NCBI RefSeq assembly: GCF_008630635.1
Contig: NZ_CP043869.1
Coordinates: 3,235,001-3,299,000, forward strand
Length of the DNA stretch: 64,000 bases
Origin: Neptunomonas concharum
GTDB taxonomy: Bacteria; Pseudomonadota; Gammaproteobacteria; Pseudomonadales; Balneatricaceae
Direction: 5' to 3'
Shown here: positions 28,553 through 37,825 of the stretch, piece by piece
How the letters are laid out: each line of letters starts with the position of its first letter
Numbering within the stretch: position 1 is the stretch's first letter
Position numbers and translations under genes: made by a program
Notes under the pieces: model-generated
The model's database searches: none
What the model was told of the DNA's origin: nothing
The model's input: the letters and a program-made list of their open reading frames with translations, nothing else

Positions 28553-29386
28553 ATGAATGCTGATGCGATTATCAAAGAGATGCGTGTATTACCCCAAATC
28601 GATGCTAACTTTGAAATTAATCGCCGCGTTGACTTTATTAAACAGTCTTTACGCGACTCCGGCCTGACTCACTTGGTTTTAGGTATTAGCGGCGGTGTCG
28701 ACTCTTCCACCTGTGGACGCTTAGCACAGCTCGCTGTTGACTCGCTTAACCAAGAGACGGGTAACGATACGTATCAGTTCGTTGCCGTACGTCTACCCTA
28801 TGCTACTCAAAAAGATGAGGCCGACGCTCAACTTGCCCTGTCGTTCATTCAGCCGAGTCAATCGCTTAGCGTGAATGTACAACCCGGAACCGATGCTATC
28901 CATCAGGAAGTCAGCAAGAGCTTACAAAGTACAAATCTACTGACCAGCAATGAAGGCGCCGTCGACTTTGCCAAGGGGAATGTGAAAGCCCGCGCCCGAA
29001 TGATTATCCAATACGAAATTGCCGGATTACTCGGGGGATTGGTATTAGGTACAGATCACTCGGCTGAAAACATTACGGGCTTTTACACCAAATGGGGAGA
29101 TGGCGCCTGCGATCTTGCACCATTATTCGGACTCAGCAAACGTCAAGTGCGACAGCTTGCCAGTACCCTAGGGGCACCCGAATTGTTGGTACATAAAACA
29201 CCAACGGCTGATCTTGAGTGCCTAACGCCCCAGAAAACGGATGAAGCAGCTCTTGGCTTAACCTATGAGCAAATCGATGATTTCCTCGAAGGGAAACTAA
29301 GCGACCCTGAGGCTGAAGCGCGTATTATTGAGATCTACCTTAAAACTCAGCATAAGCGCCAGCCTATTCCCACGATCTACGATTAG
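28553..29386 (+). CDS. nadE: Ammonia-dependent NAD+ synthetase
   Basis: Last step of NAD synthesis: adenylates and amidates nicotinate adenine dinucleotide with ammonia. The PP-loop SGGVDSST is near residue 48, and [19 protein letters not shown] is the family signature. About 277 residues and no glutaminase domain make it the short bacterial type. The ATG at 28553 follows CGGAGAG; a GTG at 28549 is less likely. Confidence 0.95.
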   Translation: MNADAIIKEMRVLPQIDANFEINRRVDFIKQSLRDSGLTHLVLGISGGVDSSTCGRLAQLAVDSLNQETGNDTYQFVAVRLPYATQKDEADAQLALSFIQPSQSLSVNVQPGTDAIHQEVSKSLQSTNLLTSNEGAVDFAKGNVKARARMIIQYEIAGLLGGLVLGTDHSAENITGFYTKWGDGACDLAPLFGLSKRQVRQLASTLGAPELLVHKTPTADLECLTPQKTDEAALGLTYEQIDDFLEGKLSDPEAEARIIEIYLKTQHKRQPIPTIYD

Positions 29387-29409
29387 AACATCAAAACCAA
29401 CGTCTATAG

Positions 29410-30501
29410 CTATATACGACCTGCTAATTGGTAAGCTTGCGGATCAATGACAGGCTCTCGACCTAGCAGAAGATCAGCGTGTAGTCGCGTTGACGCTGGC
29501 GCTAATACAAGTCCATTACGAAACTGCCCTGCATTAACAGATAGATTCTCCCAGCCGGGTACAGAACCAATATAAGGTATTCCCTGCGGTGAGCCAGGCC
29601 GTAACCCTGCCCAATGATAAGCTATAGGATACTCGGCTAGCGCCGGAATAATGTTAATGGCCGTTTGGTAGAGCACGTCTTTGGCTGCGTCCGTGGGTGT
29701 TTTGTCAAAACCTTCTTTCTCTAAGGTAGAGCCCACCAGCACGTGCCCATCGTTTCTTGGAATCACATAGCGCCCAGCCATCAATACCACTCGGTTAACT
29801 AAACCAACCGGGGCTTTAAACACCATCATCTGCCCCTTTACAGGCCCAACCGGAAGTTGGATATTTAGTGAAGCAAGCAACTGGCTACTCCAAGCACCTG
29901 CCGCAACAACCGTATGGTCTCCATAAAACGCAGCCCCTTGTGCTTTAACCCCTAGCACGGATTTACCTGTATGCAAAAAGCACTCAACATCATGATGTTC
30001 ACATATCGAAACATTCGGCATCTGCTGCAAACTTTGCTTTAATGCTTGACCTAACCTCGGATTCCGAATACTCGCAACCTCTGGCATCCATAAGGCCGAA
30101 CGATAACCGGGCTGGAAATTTGGCTCAAGGTTATAGAGGTGCTTATCATCAACTTGGGAGAGTGGGCGATGGTATTTTTTAGCCCAAGCGAGTGCGGCTT
30201 CCTCATCCTCCACATCCACCATATACATACCTTTTTGGCGTAGTTCAGGATCACAGTCTGTTTCTTCTAACAGCGCTTGAGATAGATGGATGTAACTGCT
30301 CTGAGACCAGGTTGCAAGAGAAGTAACTGGATCTGCGTAGCGCCAAGGGTAAAGCGGTGACACAATACCTCCACCAGCCCACGTGGACTCAGAAGCACAA
30401 TGGTTTCGATCAAGTAACGTAACCGTTGCGCCTGCTTGCGCCAGCTCTCGCGTTAACATCATACCCATGACGCCCGCCCCTACGATGACAAAATCGCTCA
30501 T
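29410..30501 (-). CDS. thiO: Glycine oxidase ThiO (FAD-dependent D-amino-acid oxidase family)
   Basis: FAD enzyme that oxidises glycine to iminoglycine for the thiazole ring of thiamine. It has the dinucleotide-binding GAGVMGMM (8-15), a conserved WAGGGIVSPLYPWRY, and the C-terminal WAGLRPGSPQGIPYIG. At 363 residues it matches ThiO. No other thiamine gene is nearby, so a general D-amino-acid oxidase role remains possible. Confidence 0.88.
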   Translation of the reverse strand: MSDFVIVGAGVMGMMLTRELAQAGATVTLLDRNHCASESTWAGGGIVSPLYPWRYADPVTSLATWSQSSYIHLSQALLEETDCDPELRQKGMYMVDVEDEEAALAWAKKYHRPLSQVDDKHLYNLEPNFQPGYRSALWMPEVASIRNPRLGQALKQSLQQMPNVSICEHHDVECFLHTGKSVLGVKAQGAAFYGDHTVVAAGAWSSQLLASLNIQLPVGPVKGQMMVFKAPVGLVNRVVLMAGRYVIPRNDGHVLVGSTLEKEGFDKTPTDAAKDVLYQTAINIIPALAEYPIAYHWAGLRPGSPQGIPYIGSVPGWENLSVNAGQFRNGLVLAPASTRLHADLLLGREPVIDPQAYQLAGRI

Positions 30502-30534
30502 GTCGAACCCTATATCGAAGAAAACAGCAGCATA

Positions 30535-31110
30535 TCAAATCTCAGTCGATCGTACCCGCCCTATACGATTTAACACCAAACGGCGCTCTTTACCACTGCC
30601 CGAATGTACCACACGAAATGTGCCATTACTAAACTTCAGACGGCCACTGGACGCATAAGCCAAGTAGTCACCTCGCCCCCACTCCACCGACATAGCATCC
30701 GGAAACTCTGTGACATACAGAATTTGATCCAAGCCCTGATCAAACTGCTTATTCCTATTCACATCATGAAAAACCAACATACCTCTAGCCCATTGCGTGC
30801 GCCCGACGCCCCGCTTGCCAGAGCACTGCTGGAGATCTGCGGCTAAACTGCAAATATGCATCAAGCCTGAACGCTTCACCGATTCTGATCGCGCAATATG
30901 TAGACCTTGCCTGATAGACAAAGAAGCGGATTGCAGTTCATGTCGAACCAACGCCTGCGAAAATGAGGGAATGCCCAGAGTGATAAAGATAAGCAAAATC
31001 GTCATAGTGACGAGTAATTCAATCAAGGTAAAACCTGACTGCTGCCGAAACGGCATAGAGAGAATGCCCAGAATACGGGGGCACGGGTAAGCAAACGCGT
31101 CCTTGCACAT
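30535..31110 (-). CDS. fimT: FimT-type minor pseudopilin (GspH/FimT family)
   Basis: Type IV pilus minor pilin-like protein with the prepilin signature SG-FTLIELLVTM, the Glu at mature position 5 and a long hydrophobic helix. GspH/FimT hallmarks (ALVRHELQSASLSIRQGLHIARSESVKR) follow. GGAGG lies five bases before the ATG at 31110, which gives an unusually long 26-residue leader; an internal ATG at 31056 has no good ribosome-binding site. It lies 51 bases after pilE and is the second GspH-type gene in the cluster. Confidence 0.85.
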   Translation of the reverse strand: MCKDAFAYPCPRILGILSMPFRQQSGFTLIELLVTMTILLIFITLGIPSFSQALVRHELQSASLSIRQGLHIARSESVKRSGLMHICSLAADLQQCSGKRGVGRTQWARGMLVFHDVNRNKQFDQGLDQILYVTEFPDAMSVEWGRGDYLAYASSGRLKFSNGTFRVVHSGSGKERRLVLNRIGRVRSTEI

Positions 31111-31161
31111 AAAAACCTCCGGCCATTCCTTGGCCTTCTGTTCATTTTTTTAAGTTAGTCG

Positions 31162-31590
31162 TTACCAGCAATCATTAACCGTGCCAGTACCGCTCTCCGT
31201 CCTCGTACCTTGCTCATTCAGTGTTAGCGTACCGCACTGTGTATCACCGGCTTGCGCCCCTTGAGGAACAGCTTGGATAATATAAGCCTGTGCACCCGCC
31301 GCCAAATTACCAACCGGAGAAAATGAAAAGGTATAGCGTGCATCCATACCATTCTCAGCCGTACAGCCATCCGCTGGAAACGCACCAGCATAACTCATCG
31401 GTGTAGCGGTGGTATAACGTCTCTCCATCGCTTGCCCTAGCTGTAAAACACAACCGGTTGCCGTCGTTCGCCAAGAGCGCAACACATGCTGCTGATAACT
31501 GGGGTAAGCAATCGATGCAAGAATCGCAACGATTGCCACAGTGATCATCAGCTCGATAAGGGAGAAGCCGGTTTCAGAATATCGCTTCAT
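31162..31590 (-). CDS. pilE: PilE minor pilin
   Basis: 142-residue type IV pilin with a short basic leader cleaved at G-FSLIELMITVAIVAILASIAYPSY, Glu5 in place, and a C-terminal disulfide region (Cys residues near the end, DCW terminus). It belongs to the minor pilin group of the FimU-PilVWX-PilY1-PilE complex that primes pilus assembly. Its ATG overlaps the pilY2 stop (ATGA). Confidence 0.92.
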   Translation of the reverse strand: MKRYSETGFSLIELMITVAIVAILASIAYPSYQQHVLRSWRTTATGCVLQLGQAMERRYTTATPMSYAGAFPADGCTAENGMDARYTFSFSPVGNLAAGAQAYIIQAVPQGAQAGDTQCGTLTLNEQGTRTESGTGTVNDCW

Positions 31591-31907
31591 TTGATAACCA
31601 CAGATATATGAATAATTTCAGGTAAATAAGCCTTTTTTCTTTCTTTAAAAATTACTCGAACCTCTTCCCCATCTGATAAATGACGGAGTTTTATAGGTTT
31701 GCCCCCATCACTTATTTTTGCATAAGGTGCAATAGTGTAAAGCTTATTATTTATTGATAACGTCCTATCTTTAACGCTGAGTTGTTGAATTTCGCCCGAT
31801 GTATGTCGCTCATCTCCCTTTCGAGCAGCAAACCCATTTATGCTTATTGAGCAGATAATGACTGCCAGAAAAAATGAAATTAGCTTATTACCAACTATAT
31901 ATCTCAT
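31587..31907 (-). CDS. pilY2: Small exported PilY2-like protein
   Basis: 106 residues with a cleavable signal peptide (about 1-28, ending near GFAA) and a short basic, beta-rich domain with the SGEIQQLSVKDRTLSI stretch. I recognise it mainly by position: in Pseudomonas PilY2 is a small protein between pilY1 and pilE. The molecular role is not known. Confidence 0.66.
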   Translation of the reverse strand: MRYIVGNKLISFFLAVIICSISINGFAARKGDERHTSGEIQQLSVKDRTLSINNKLYTIAPYAKISDGGKPIKLRHLSDGEEVRVIFKERKKAYLPEIIHISVVIK

Positions 31908-31927
31908 ACACCCTCCCCATAAATGCT

Positions 31928-34900
31928 TTAGCGACTTATCTGCTGCCAGCTTTGTCGATTTACATTATCCCCTTCATAAAGATCGACAATATCAATCTTA
32001 TCTGTTCCTGATATAATAACCTTGTCCACATCAGTCCCTGGCATAAAACTTGGTGAATTCCCCCCCGATGCGACTTTTATTCCAGTCGCCACCACAGGAT
32101 CTCCCCCTTCGCTGAAGCGCTTATCTCCTTGGCCAAAACTTCGATCTTTATCGATGTCATATGTATGATTCAATCGACCTCCGTTAAGAGCGTCCATCGT
32201 CATAATCCAACTATCACCACTAGGCGAACATGGATCATCCGCAGGAATACTGGTTACATAGATTATGCGATCGCCTCTAAGTACGGGAGCCGAAATCAAG
32301 CGCTCCCCTCTTTCACTGTTGTTACCCGGTGGTACTAGGTCGATATACCATCCCAAATTTGACGTTGATGCATAATTATTAGATGTCTTCCTTAACGGTA
32401 CGATCTCCTGAAAATCATCGCTTGTATCATCAGGAGTGCCGTTTTTGTTAATAACTGAGATAGGAACTTCGCTTATAATTGACTGCTCCAAAAGCGCTGA
32501 GCGGCTTGCAACCGTTGCGCCTTTATCCCAAATACCATAAAAACTCTGCACACCACCAGCTGCACCGTTATTGTCTGTCGTTTCAAGATATTTCCCAGTG
32601 CCAAAGTACACCATATGCCCAATACCATTTTTTGAGCGCCCTACGGTGACAGGAGTCGTTATTGGTTGTGTGTTGGATGCGCCGCAGGAAACTCCACTAC
32701 ATGCGGTAAATAGGCGGTAATCCAATTCCCATTTGGATGTATCAGCATCACTGACATCGAATTTCCACACATTACCAAACAGGTCACCTCCATAGATATA
32801 GTCAACAACATTATCACCTGTCACATCTACTGGAGTAATTGTCGAAAAACCGTTTGGTCTATTAGCAGAAGTCGGATCCTTCGAACTACCAGTATCAACA
32901 GTAATTTTCTTGAAAAGAGTTCCTGTCCATAAATCAACAATATATATTGCAGCATCCCCTGTGGTACTCACGTTACCGTCGACTTCAGTATTATTGTATC
33001 CATTACCAAACACGGCATACCACTTACCATCCCGCATTTTGATTATCTTGGGCCTGCTGTAGGTATATCCTAAGTCAGCATCATTAGCATCTGTGAATTC
33101 CCACAAAAACAAAGAAGACGCATTGGACTCTGAAAAGGTGCTAGGATCAGTAATATCTAAGGCATAAATAGCCTGCCCTCCTTGATTCAAGCCGCCAACA
33201 AGTACAGTTCGCCATTTCTGATTCGTTGCGTCAAAAGCATCTACAACTGTTGGGGAACCATCAACATAATACTTGTGCACATAATTAGGTTCAGACAATT
33301 CACGAAGCTTGGGCAGTAAAGAACCTGGGATGAATGCAAATTTTTCTACGCCTGAAGCTGCGTCCATACCGTGGAGCATCCCATCATTCGCTCCAACATA
33401 AACCATAGGTGTTCGATCTTTATATGTCGCCGCGAACTCCGAATACTTTTCAGACTCAAACGTATCTGTATAGCGTGCTGATGGCGCGCCCACATAATAC
33501 GGAGAGGAATGGACAATATCGCCTAAGTTATTGTACTTCCCAGATGACTGAGGTCTTGCCCTATAAATCGAAACATCACGGTTTGAGTCGCTAGTATTTC
33601 GCCCTCTAAGATACTGAAGCATAGCTTGGTCATTATTGAAATATCTATCACGCTCGCTATTAGCCCCCCCAGTAAATTGCCCCCATCTAAAAGGAATCCC
33701 GCTATTACCGCCTGACGCGACATTAGCTTTATTCGATATGATAGTTCTAGCGTTCCAACCTGGTATTTTAAAGGCGGCATCAAAAGCAGGCACTACGTTA
33801 CCTGACAAATCTTCTTTCAAGTTACCATAGTTAGGATTGGTAGGATCTGACTCAATATCAAACGCAAGTAATGCACCACTCCAGTCCGCGCTATTAAAAC
33901 GAGCCTGGTAAACACGAGAGCCCGCTTGAACCCTCCCTGTACTTGCTGCAGCAGATGAAGAAGACCCAGATTTCTCAGCTATATCCTGCAATGCAGCTTT
34001 TAAAGCAGCTAATAACGTATCTTCATTGTTTGCCAAATAGAACTGGCCGTCAGCAGGATTGTTATCGAATCGCCCAGTATCAGCCGCATCGATTAACATT
34101 TGATTATTAACCGCAAACCCAACCGTGTAAGTAAGCATATTCTGCCTAGAAAACGCAGCATCATTAAAAGAAATACCGGCAGCATCATCACCTGACTTTT
34201 TAAAATCAGTATCCCAAGCAAACAGAGCAATATCATCTAAGTGTAGATTAGAACCTTCCTGATCTTCATTCCCTCCTGTACCATCATTGCTAGCATTACC
34301 ATCCCAGTTTTGGACTGTTCTTCCAGAGGGCACATCCGGATCAGAAGAGGGAAACGTCGCATCATATGTCGGTAAGCCGTCTGTCAGAATGATGGTGAAA
34401 TTCTTTTGGCAACGATACTTGATAGGGCTTCCACTAGGGAAACCATTTGATGCTGATGCCCCTATCCCCCTAAAATAGCGTGTCACTTCATAATAAGCCT
34501 CTGCAAGCGGAGTCCAAGTGGAGGCAGTCAAGGCTGAAATTTCATCCTCTAGTAGATTTTTGTGGGTATAACCCGTATTACTAGGATTCGGCAACGAGTT
34601 AGGATCTGCACACCCAGCAACCACGGTTCCAGCAACCGTGTTATCGTCTAGGCTATTGCCATCCCATTTACCTAACTTGGTTAAGCCAAAACGTATGTTA
34701 GGCGTTTCATCGATGATTTTTCGTGCAACACGCCTTACTGTTTCCATTCTTGTTATCTGAGCATCGGCGCTTAAGGCATTTGCGCCTGATGTCAAATCAA
34801 CAGTACTACTATTCACCCCATGATTTTCAAACAAATAGTTGAGATAATTCCCGAGATAGCGCGTATTACCACCCTCCGGAGCAGGCAATATCAAACAACG

Positions 34901-35257
34901 CCAAGCACCGGCAGAGTTTTCCCCGTACTTTCCCCCGTTTGTACAATTCCCGATGTTACTAGAGAAAACTGTGTTTCTTGACTGCCAGTTTCCGTCCGAC
35001 CAGTCATTATATACAACAGAGTCGTTATAACCTGAACTCCAAACAAGCGTGCCATTATTATCCTCTGTGTATACGCTATCCCACACAATATGATTCATAC
35101 TCCCAGAGTTATCCAGCAGTAACATAACATTGGGAGCAACCGACCTAGAAACTGACAACGGGGCTTGAGATAAGCTGAGCGGATCTGCCTTGAGCAGCGC
35201 CGGAAAACAAACATACAGGGCGACAAACAAACCCTTCTTATACAGTGAGCCTAACAT
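31928..35257 (-). CDS. pilY1: PilY1, pilus-tip adhesin and mechanosensor
   Basis: 1109-residue exported protein needed for pilus assembly, adhesion and surface sensing. A signal peptide (1-24) is followed by a von Willebrand A-like part with the metal site LLLDNSGSMN near residues 46-55 and TDGLPTYD. The C-terminal half is the PilY1 beta-propeller (YVGANDGMLHGMDA, then GGLNQGGQAIYALD) with a calcium-loop-like DVTGDNVVD and a second DIDKDRSFGQGD. The length is typical. It starts 11 bases after pilX. Confidence 0.95.
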   Translation of the reverse strand: MLGSLYKKGLFVALYVCFPALLKADPLSLSQAPLSVSRSVAPNVMLLLDNSGSMNHIVWDSVYTEDNNGTLVWSSGYNDSVVYNDWSDGNWQSRNTVFSSNIGNCTNGGKYGENSAGAWRCLILPAPEGGNTRYLGNYLNYLFENHGVNSSTVDLTSGANALSADAQITRMETVRRVARKIIDETPNIRFGLTKLGKWDGNSLDDNTVAGTVVAGCADPNSLPNPSNTGYTHKNLLEDEISALTASTWTPLAEAYYEVTRYFRGIGASASNGFPSGSPIKYRCQKNFTIILTDGLPTYDATFPSSDPDVPSGRTVQNWDGNASNDGTGGNEDQEGSNLHLDDIALFAWDTDFKKSGDDAAGISFNDAAFSRQNMLTYTVGFAVNNQMLIDAADTGRFDNNPADGQFYLANNEDTLLAALKAALQDIAEKSGSSSSAAASTGRVQAGSRVYQARFNSADWSGALLAFDIESDPTNPNYGNLKEDLSGNVVPAFDAAFKIPGWNARTIISNKANVASGGNSGIPFRWGQFTGGANSERDRYFNNDQAMLQYLRGRNTSDSNRDVSIYRARPQSSGKYNNLGDIVHSSPYYVGAPSARYTDTFESEKYSEFAATYKDRTPMVYVGANDGMLHGMDAASGVEKFAFIPGSLLPKLRELSEPNYVHKYYVDGSPTVVDAFDATNQKWRTVLVGGLNQGGQAIYALDITDPSTFSESNASSLFLWEFTDANDADLGYTYSRPKIIKMRDGKWYAVFGNGYNNTEVDGNVSTTGDAAIYIVDLWTGTLFKKITVDTGSSKDPTSANRPNGFSTITPVDVTGDNVVDYIYGGDLFGNVWKFDVSDADTSKWELDYRLFTACSGVSCGASNTQPITTPVTVGRSKNGIGHMVYFGTGKYLETTDNNGAAGGVQSFYGIWDKGATVASRSALLEQSIISEVPISVINKNGTPDDTSDDFQEIVPLRKTSNNYASTSNLGWYIDLVPPGNNSERGERLISAPVLRGDRIIYVTSIPADDPCSPSGDSWIMTMDALNGGRLNHTYDIDKDRSFGQGDKRFSEGGDPVVATGIKVASGGNSPSFMPGTDVDKVIISGTDKIDIVDLYEGDNVNRQSWQQISR

Positions 35258-35268
35258 CCTGAAACTCC

Positions 35269-35898
35269 TTACTTAAATCGTCTGGCAAAAATAGTTTGCA
35301 CTATTGCTTGAGCATTAGGGCTACCACCTGCTGCTTTAACCGTGTTTCGATAAAGATCTGTTCCGCGGTCGTCAACGTCTCCAAGCCCTTGATCGAATGA
35401 ATCCTTTTTAAATACGATATACTCAACCATTAATAAGGGATTTGCAGCAACCACCGCACCCGAGGGGTTCCCTGTATGATCAATTTTACTGCCAGTCGGT
35501 ATACCAATGGTTGTACCGCCCGCATCTTTGACCGCACCGTATGCCATCGCAGCCGTATCCCAACTGGCAGCGCCACTCAATAAAGCATTTTGGGCCGCAG
35601 GATCTGACTGATAGGAATTAACAACCTGGCAACTACTCGTGCATGCCGAAAAACCTTTTCCTTTATCGAGCGTATTCATGGTTTTTAAAAAACCTTCTTC
35701 TACATAACGCAACGCTGTTTCACCACCATTAAAAGCGACCGTAATATCTCTCATATTGCCACTCATTTTCTCTTGCATCGCGGTCCCTTGCATCGCACTT
35801 AACCCAATGATGGTTAGCAACAGCAGCATAATCAAACCAACGATTAGCGCTGCGCCTTTCTCACGCAAAGGCTTCTGTTTATCTATTTTAGTTCTCAT
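35269..35898 (-). CDS. pilX: PilX minor pilin
   Basis: 209-residue minor pilin of the PilX/GspK type. The leader ends at KG-AALIVGLIMLLLLTIIG. Mature position 5 is Val and not Glu, as is usual for this capping subunit. A conserved region (QEKMSGNMRDITVAFNGGETALRYVE) follows the helix. It lies between pilW and pilY1 in one operon. Confidence 0.92.
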   Translation of the reverse strand: MRTKIDKQKPLREKGAALIVGLIMLLLLTIIGLSAMQGTAMQEKMSGNMRDITVAFNGGETALRYVEEGFLKTMNTLDKGKGFSACTSSCQVVNSYQSDPAAQNALLSGAASWDTAAMAYGAVKDAGGTTIGIPTGSKIDHTGNPSGAVVAANPLLMVEYIVFKKDSFDQGLGDVDDRGTDLYRNTVKAAGGSPNAQAIVQTIFARRFK

Positions 35899-35926
35899 AA
35901 CAGATCCTATAATCTTCCTAGAAAAC

Positions 35927-36652
35927 TCAAGGCATTTTGTTTCTTAGTACAATCGTATTACTAAACACTTGGTACATTCTTCGATCTGAAGTATCGACAG
36001 CTGCAAAAGGAGCTGATGGGGTTTGCGCTGTTTCAACAATACCCGCCCCCCCAGCAGCAACTAATATACTGACTCTTACGGCAATAACGTCCTCCCACTG
36101 GCCCGCACCAACAGCAGTTCGCGTATTAAAGCTATCAGGCTCCCTATCACCATCCGTATCTACACCATAAAGAAACTCAATGGCTTCAACTCCCTCTACA
36201 ACAGCATCGGCATTACGATACAAAGAGCTCTCTCCACTCACATCCGGCGCTAAATAGTAGTAAATGTCACCAACAAGCGTTCCAGCACCATCTCTAAATT
36301 CATTCATATTTAGCTGCAAGATATCACTGGCAACCCCATTATTAATGACCGCAGAAGGCAAGGGAGTAGAGTTTGGGTGCCCAGTGACAGCCACAATATC
36401 TGTATCTCTATTAGCCCCAATGGGAATTACATTCTGAAACCCTGCATTTAACAAATCCCTCTGAATGATATCTAATGCAAATCGCCCAGACTCTTGAACT
36501 CTAAACAAAGCTTCCTGCAGACGATATGTTTGGCTGGAACCTAAAAACAGGTTTACTACTCCAACCAAAAGGAGCAATCCCAGCAGCATAGCAATCATCA
36601 ACTCAACTAATGAGAAGCCTTGCTGCGCTTTTTTTCTGTAATACTTACTCAT
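35927..36652 (-). CDS. pilW: PilW minor pilin
   Basis: 241-residue minor pilin of the PilW/GspJ type with signature QG-FSLVELMIAMLLGLLLL. The later GVDTDGDREPD stretch resembles a calcium-binding loop and recurs in PilW proteins. Its ATG overlaps the pilV stop by one base (TAATG). Confidence 0.93.
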   Translation of the reverse strand: MSKYYRKKAQQGFSLVELMIAMLLGLLLLVGVVNLFLGSSQTYRLQEALFRVQESGRFALDIIQRDLLNAGFQNVIPIGANRDTDIVAVTGHPNSTPLPSAVINNGVASDILQLNMNEFRDGAGTLVGDIYYYLAPDVSGESSLYRNADAVVEGVEAIEFLYGVDTDGDREPDSFNTRTAVGAGQWEDVIAVRVSILVAAGGAGIVETAQTPSAPFAAVDTSDRRMYQVFSNTIVLRNKMP

Positions 36653-37131
36653 TAAAGCCCCGACACAAACGTAAAGCAGGTTGCTGGCTGTGTACCACTG
36701 CGGTCCTCATCCCAACAAACTTGAATATTCACTTCAGAAATATTACCCACCGTACTGACAGCTATCGAGCCTTGCCCACTAGGCAACTCATTTGCTAAAG
36801 CAGCCAACCAATCACTCTGATCTTGCTCCGCCGTATCGGCTGGACTTGTTGGAGCCGTCGCTCCAAGGGTAAAGTCATAATCCCCCCCTTCAGCGGCATC
36901 GGGGTTTGCTCGAATCCTGTCAGCCATATCATTAGCCAGATTCACGGCTTTGGTTCTTAGCAAGGCATCATTATTAAGCTTCACCGCATCAAACTGCAAT
37001 GTAGCCATGCCAACCAAGCCTACCGACATCACTAATACCGTAATCAGTATCTCTATTAGCGTTGCACCTTGCTGCGCTTTGTCTATCATGTGCCTATAAA
37101 CACGCTTTCTCATATCTTTACCATTCAACAT
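36652..37131 (-). CDS. pilV: PilV minor pilin
   Basis: 159-residue minor pilin of the PilV/GspI type. Signature QG-ATLIEILITVLVMSVGLVGMATLQ with Glu5, then the conserved NDMADRIRANPD. The first ATG overlaps the fimU stop by seven bases; an ATG six codons later is also possible. Confidence 0.92.
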   Translation of the reverse strand: MLNGKDMRKRVYRHMIDKAQQGATLIEILITVLVMSVGLVGMATLQFDAVKLNNDALLRTKAVNLANDMADRIRANPDAAEGGDYDFTLGATAPTSPADTAEQDQSDWLAALANELPSGQGSIAVSTVGNISEVNIQVCWDEDRSGTQPATCFTFVSGL

Positions 37132-37604
37132 GCTGTACGCGTCACACTCACTCGACCAGAGGCGTTGATACGAATCGTTCGGCTTCGATCACCCGTACAG
37201 TTGTTATACTTTGTTGTCAGGGTAACGGCTCCCGTATTTAAGCGACCGCTCCCTGTAAAAGTAATAACCCCTGCGACATCTTTTGTTATTACGGCTCCTG
37301 CATCGGGGGCATCCCAACTGCGCAGAAGTTCCGTGTCCGAAAGTTGCACATTCCAACCATCCGTCAATGCACCTGCACAGGTGGTTCGATTGGTACCTGC
37401 ACAAAACTCCACATTGGTATTACGCTTGACCGCTTCACTGCGTGCATAGTTCAATGCAGTGACGACCGAATTTGCTAATGCCGCTGAACGGCTGTTTTGT
37501 ATCAGATTGATAAAGCTAGGTATGGCGACGGTGATTAATATTACCAATACAGCCACAGTGACCATTAGCTCGATCAATGTAAAACCACGGTTACGTTTCA
37601 TCAT
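37125..37604 (-). CDS. fimU: FimU minor pilin (GspH/FimT family), first gene of the pilus operon
   Basis: 159 residues with a short leader MMKRNRG, cleavage at G-FTLIELMVTVAVLVILITVAIPSF, and the GspH motif (SAALANSVVTALNYARSEAVKR). Cysteines and the C-terminal GRVSVTRTAC fit FimU. It heads the fimU-pilV-pilW-pilX-pilY1-pilY2-pilE-fimT run. Two adjacent ATG codons are possible starts. Its promoter should lie in 37605-37825. Confidence 0.92.
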   Translation of the reverse strand: MMKRNRGFTLIELMVTVAVLVILITVAIPSFINLIQNSRSAALANSVVTALNYARSEAVKRNTNVEFCAGTNRTTCAGALTDGWNVQLSDTELLRSWDAPDAGAVITKDVAGVITFTGSGRLNTGAVTLTTKYNNCTGDRSRTIRINASGRVSVTRTAC

Positions 37605-37745
37605 CTTTGTATATTCATACCATAGACTCCTTTTGGTTATTCAGTTTTATCCGTAAAACTAATCGCTCTCATTGTAGCGAACGCAAGCTGTATAAAAACT
37701 AAACAGCCCCATGTTTGAGTATAGACGCTATTCTGAGATTACGCC

Positions 37746-37760
37746 TTGCCATATTGGCAA
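37746..37760. promoter_or_regulatory. Perfect palindrome upstream of fimU
   Basis: TTGCCA, three bases, TGGCAA: a perfect 6+6 inverted repeat about 140 bases upstream of fimU, beyond the fkpB terminator. It could be an operator for the pilus operon; the binding protein is unknown. Confidence 0.38.
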
Positions 37761-37783
37761 CATAGAAAGATAACAGAATTGAG

Positions 37784-37808
37784 CAGGAAGGCAATGATTG
37801 CCCTCCTG
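37784..37808 (-). terminator. Hairpin downstream of fkpB
   Basis: A stem of ten pairs with one A-C mismatch (CAGGA.GGCAA / TTGCC.TCCTG) around a three-base loop, 17 bases after the fkpB stop. The T run is weak, so termination strength is uncertain. Confidence 0.55.
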
Positions 37809-37825
37809 TATATGAGGGTAGGTTT

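Noticed and set aside
35269-35898. PilX without Glu at mature position 5
   Set aside because: This is a known feature of the PilX/GspK capping pilins and not a defect.
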